NCBI RefSeq assembly: GCF_019331775.1
Contig: NZ_JAHBBD010000001.1
Coordinates: 124,001 to 188,000, forward strand
Origin: Bifidobacterium phasiani
GTDB taxonomy: Bacteria > Actinomycetota > Actinomycetes > Actinomycetales > Bifidobacteriaceae
Reading direction: 5' to 3'
Length of the DNA: 64,000 nt
Shown piece after piece: positions 61,927 to 64,000 of this stretch; the first letter of the stretch is position 1; every line of letters starts with the position of its first letter. The position numbers and the translations under genes are program-made. Below the pieces are notes generated by a model. It saw only the letters and a list, made by a program, of their open reading frames with translations. It was not told the origin of the DNA and ran no database searches.

Positions 61927-62171
61927 AGTACATGGCGCATGCGCGGGACACCGTACCCCGCGGCCCTTCCGCAGCTCACAATGCCGGGCGGGTGCACCGG
62001 CGCGCGGAGACCGTACCGTCGAAGTCACGGACATCATGGCCGCCGCGCACGCTCAAGGCTCGCTCCCTCGAAACGGCCAGGACTCGTTCCCCCGAATCGG
62101 GGCGGACCGCTAAGACCGCGCCAGGAGACACTGGTACCCCCGACCGGCGCCCGGTGCCTACACTGACGAGT

Positions 62172-63074
62172 ATGACCCCTTTGCTCCATGTCGACCATCT
62201 CACCTGCACGATGCCCGCCCCGGGCGGCGGCGACGTGACGCTGTTCCGCGACCTGGCGTTCGACGTCGGCGCCGGCGAGGTCGTCGACGTCACGGGCCCC
62301 TCCGGCTCCGGCAAAAGCAGCATGCTCACCGCGGTCGCCCGGCTGAACCCCCATGCGACGGCCGCGATGGCGCTTGACGGCGTGCCGGCCGAGCGGTACG
62401 ACCCGCAGCGGTGGCGCGCCGCCGTCGCCTACCTGCCGCAGCGCCCCACGCTGACCGGCGCCAGCGTCGCCGAGGCGATCCGCCTGCCGTGGACGCTCGC
62501 CGTGCGCGACGGGACGGGCGACGCCGACGACGGCGCCTCCGGGCGGCAACGCCGGTTCCCGCGCATCCGGACGGGCGGCGACCGCCGCGCCCGGCACCTG
62601 CTGCCGGACGAGCGGATCCGCGCGACGCTCGACGCGCTGGGCTGCTCGGACATCGAGCTCGAACGCCCGCCGCACGAGCTGTCCGGCGGGCAGGCGGCGC
62701 GCGTGGCGCTGGCCCGGACGCTGCTGACCGGGCCGCGGGTCCTGCTGGCCGACGAGGTGGACGCTGGCCTCGACGACGACAACGCGGCCAGGGTCGCGGC
62801 GGTCATGGCGCAGGCCGCCGGCCGGGGCATGGCGGTCGTCCGCATCCGGCACCGGCCGCCCGACGGGCTGGCCGCGCGCGTCCTGACGCTCGACGGCGGA
62901 CGGTTGACGGCGCAGGCCATCGGCACCGCGGCGCGCACCGCCGTGCCGGGCCGGGCCGAGGGGCCGGGCGGCGCGTTCCGGCCCGATGGCGCGACTGACC
63001 GGGGCGATGCGGGCGACGCGCGCCGTCCGGGCGGCGCGCGGCACGACGACGAGGAAAAGGCGGTGGCGGCATGA
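62172..63074 (+). CDS. fetA: ABC transporter ATP-binding protein, FetA/YbbL-like
   Basis: 300 residues. Walker A is TGPSGSGKSSML, the Q-loop region VAYLPQRPTLTGASVAEAIRLP, the signature LSGGQAARVALARTLL, and Walker B VLLADEVDAGLD. The usual switch His context reads VRIRHRPPDG. A ~40-residue Arg/Asp/Gly insertion (about 120-150) and a hydrophilic C-terminal tail of ~45 residues extend it beyond the normal ~225. FetAB (YbbL/YbbM) is an E. coli exporter linked to iron homeostasis and oxidative stress. The ribosome site is poor. Its stop overlaps the permease ATG. Confidence 0.88.
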   Translation: MTPLLHVDHLTCTMPAPGGGDVTLFRDLAFDVGAGEVVDVTGPSGSGKSSMLTAVARLNPHATAAMALDGVPAERYDPQRWRAAVAYLPQRPTLTGASVAEAIRLPWTLAVRDGTGDADDGASGRQRRFPRIRTGGDRRARHLLPDERIRATLDALGCSDIELERPPHELSGGQAARVALARTLLTGPRVLLADEVDAGLDDDNAARVAAVMAQAAGRGMAVVRIRHRPPDGLAARVLTLDGGRLTAQAIGTAARTAVPGRAEGPGGAFRPDGATDRGDAGDARRPGGARHDDEEKAVAA

Positions 63075-63850
63075 CGACGGGCACGTACTATGCGATCGAC
63101 GTCTGGGGTCTGCTGGCGGCGATGCTGATGGTGGCGGTCGCGGCCGGCGTCTCCGGTCTGATGCGGCTCGGCGTGGGCCGCACGCTGCTGTGGTCGGCGT
63201 GCCGCGCCCTGCTCCAGCTGTGCGCGATGGGTCTGGTCATCGGCGTGGTGATCCGCTCCGGCAGCCCCTGGCCGGTCGTCGCGCTGATCGCCGTGATGCT
63301 GGCCGCCGGCGTGCAGATCACCCTGTCGCGCGCCAAGGGCGTGCCCAAGGGCCTGGCCGGCCCGGTGTTCCTGGCGCTGACGGTGACGATGCTGCTCATG
63401 CTGGCGCTGGTGGCCGAGCTGATCGTGCGCCCGACGCCGTGGTACTCGGCCCAGCTGGTGGTGCCGCTGGCGGGCATGCTGCTGGGCAACACGGTGTCGG
63501 CGCTGGCCGTCGGGCTGACGCGGTTCTTCGAGAGCATGCGCGAGCGGCGCGACGAGACGGCGATGCTGCTGGCGCTGGGGGCGACGCGCTGGGAGGCGGC
63601 GCGGCCCTCCGTCGTCTCGTCGATCCGGCTGGGCATGCTGCCGACGACGGCGTCGCTGGCCTCGAGCGGCATCGTGACGATCCCCGGCATGATGGCCGGG
63701 CAGGTCATCGCCGGAGGCAACCCGCTGGACGCGGCGAAGTACCAGTTCGTCATCCTCGCCGCGATCGCCGCGCTGACGCTGCTCGCCGACACGATCATCA
63801 TGCTGCTGGTCTACCGCGTCTGCTTCACCGCGGACGACCGGATCCGCTGA
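63071..63850 (+). CDS. fetB: ABC transporter permease, FetB/YbbM family
   Basis: 259 residues with about seven membrane segments. GRTLLWSACRALLQLCAMGLVI, MLLGNTVSALAVGLTRFFESMRERRDETAMLLALGATRWEA (coupling region) and TTASLASSGIVTIPGMMAGQVIAGGNPLDAAKYQ are hallmarks of the UPF0014/FetB family. The ATG overlaps the ATPase stop (ATGA). With FetA it would form an exporter associated with iron and peroxide tolerance. The substrate in actinobacteria is untested. Confidence 0.92.
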   Translation: MTTGTYYAIDVWGLLAAMLMVAVAAGVSGLMRLGVGRTLLWSACRALLQLCAMGLVIGVVIRSGSPWPVVALIAVMLAAGVQITLSRAKGVPKGLAGPVFLALTVTMLLMLALVAELIVRPTPWYSAQLVVPLAGMLLGNTVSALAVGLTRFFESMRERRDETAMLLALGATRWEAARPSVVSSIRLGMLPTTASLASSGIVTIPGMMAGQVIAGGNPLDAAKYQFVILAAIAALTLLADTIIMLLVYRVCFTADDRIR

Positions 63851-63864
63851 CGAGGCCGATCAAT

Positions 63865-63907
63865 CGAAAAAGGCCGTGCGGCCCGGGCATGCCGGGCGCA
63901 CGGCCTT
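63865..63907 (-). terminator. Terminator between fetB and the last gene
   Basis: The stem AAGGCCGTGCG plus CCCGG pairs with CCGGG plus CGCACGGCCTT (63870-63907), with one bulged base on one side. On the minus strand it is followed by TTTTTCG, so it mainly serves the minus-strand gene that enters from the window edge. It also sits 20 bp after the fetB stop. Confidence 0.85.
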
Positions 63908-63931
63908 CGCGTACGGCGGTCGGCGCCGCCG

Positions 63932-64000
63932 TCACAGGATGTCGGGATCGTCCCGGTCGATGGTGCCGGTGGCCTTGCCAATGGCCTTGAGGCCGTGGTA
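63932..64000 (-). CDS. C-terminal end of an unidentified protein (5' part outside window)
   Basis: The last 22 codons of a minus-strand gene, ending ...LKAIGKATGTIDRDDPDIL and a TGA stop, followed at 25 bp by a good terminator. Codon use and the terminator support a real gene. Too little is present to name a family. Confidence 0.6.
   Translation of the reverse strand, partial: YHGLKAIGKATGTIDRDDPDIL

Larger units (their letters stand above)
61294..62171. other. 880-bp gene-poor region with palindromic repeat cluster
   Basis: No frame here has both a ribosome site and a recognisable family motif. Part of the region (about 61480-61690) is lower in GC and on the minus strand reads as ESLRMDSFRPILETLGRA, possibly a degraded gene fragment. 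From 61803 to 62019 there is a cluster of CCGTACC/GGTACGG words including two long palindromes. The rest shows no repeats, tRNA or terminator. Confidence 0.6.

Noticed and set aside
61577..62113. A 178-codon plus-strand open frame across the palindromes
   Set aside because: It has no ribosome site or family motif, and the repeated YRTMVRYG words come only from translating the palindromes.

Overview
The window is a GC-rich, gene-dense chromosome segment from an actinobacterium, most likely Bifidobacterium or a close relative. The evidence is two WhiB regulators, LCP cell-wall enzymes, UPF0182, a single-chain serine dehydratase, the eno-ftsB/divIC-DUF501-Ppx/GppA order, and a whiB1-pdtaS pair also seen in mycobacteria. 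No rRNA, IS element, prophage or CRISPR array was found. There is one tRNA, tRNA-Leu(UAA). Most of the window is core genome, with accessory transport and regulatory islands mainly in the last third.

Layout. 0-3.7 kb holds the end of a two-component system, ComF, a HAD phosphatase and a zincin-fold protein. 3.7-17.1 kb is a cell-envelope and WhiB region: DUF5719 protein, large GT2 glycosyltransferase, WhiB2-like protein, two LCP proteins, an orphan EccC/FtsK-like ATPase, whiB1, pdtaS and hemolysin III. 17.2-23.7 kb is housekeeping: greA, FKBP, serine dehydratase, tRNA-Leu, Ppx/GppA, DUF501, FtsB/DivIC and enolase. 23.8-26.6 kb is a TPP-riboswitch-controlled ABC transporter for a thiamine precursor. 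26.7-40.6 kb carries an MFS pump, formate/nitrite channel, mfd, pth, acetyltransferases, UPF0182 and a GH3 hydrolase. 41.4-48.4 kb is a LysR-controlled island: cyclophilin-like lipoprotein, MFS, DUF3737, MalY/PatB C-S lyase and BrnQ. 48.4-55.8 kb has a deoxyribosyltransferase-like protein, an AlkD-like repair protein, and an ABC exporter (ATPase plus FtsX-type permease) with its own histidine kinase and response regulator.

55.9-60.5 kb is the most unusual part. A LysR gene diverges from an ABC ATPase/permease operon. A second permease gene converges on that operon with a 126-bp antisense overlap. Next comes a regulator that fuses a degenerate, ATP-site-less ABC ATPase domain to a LytTR DNA-binding domain. 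The promoter region of the operon holds three direct repeats exactly 21 bp apart that match the LytTR half-site consensus. This suggests that a dead copy of the transporter ATPase has become its transcription factor.

60.6-64 kb contains an SDR oxidoreductase, an ~880-bp gene-poor stretch with two long GTACCGTACCATGGTACGGTAC palindromes and extra half-sites, a FetAB-like ABC exporter, and the tail of an unidentified gene.
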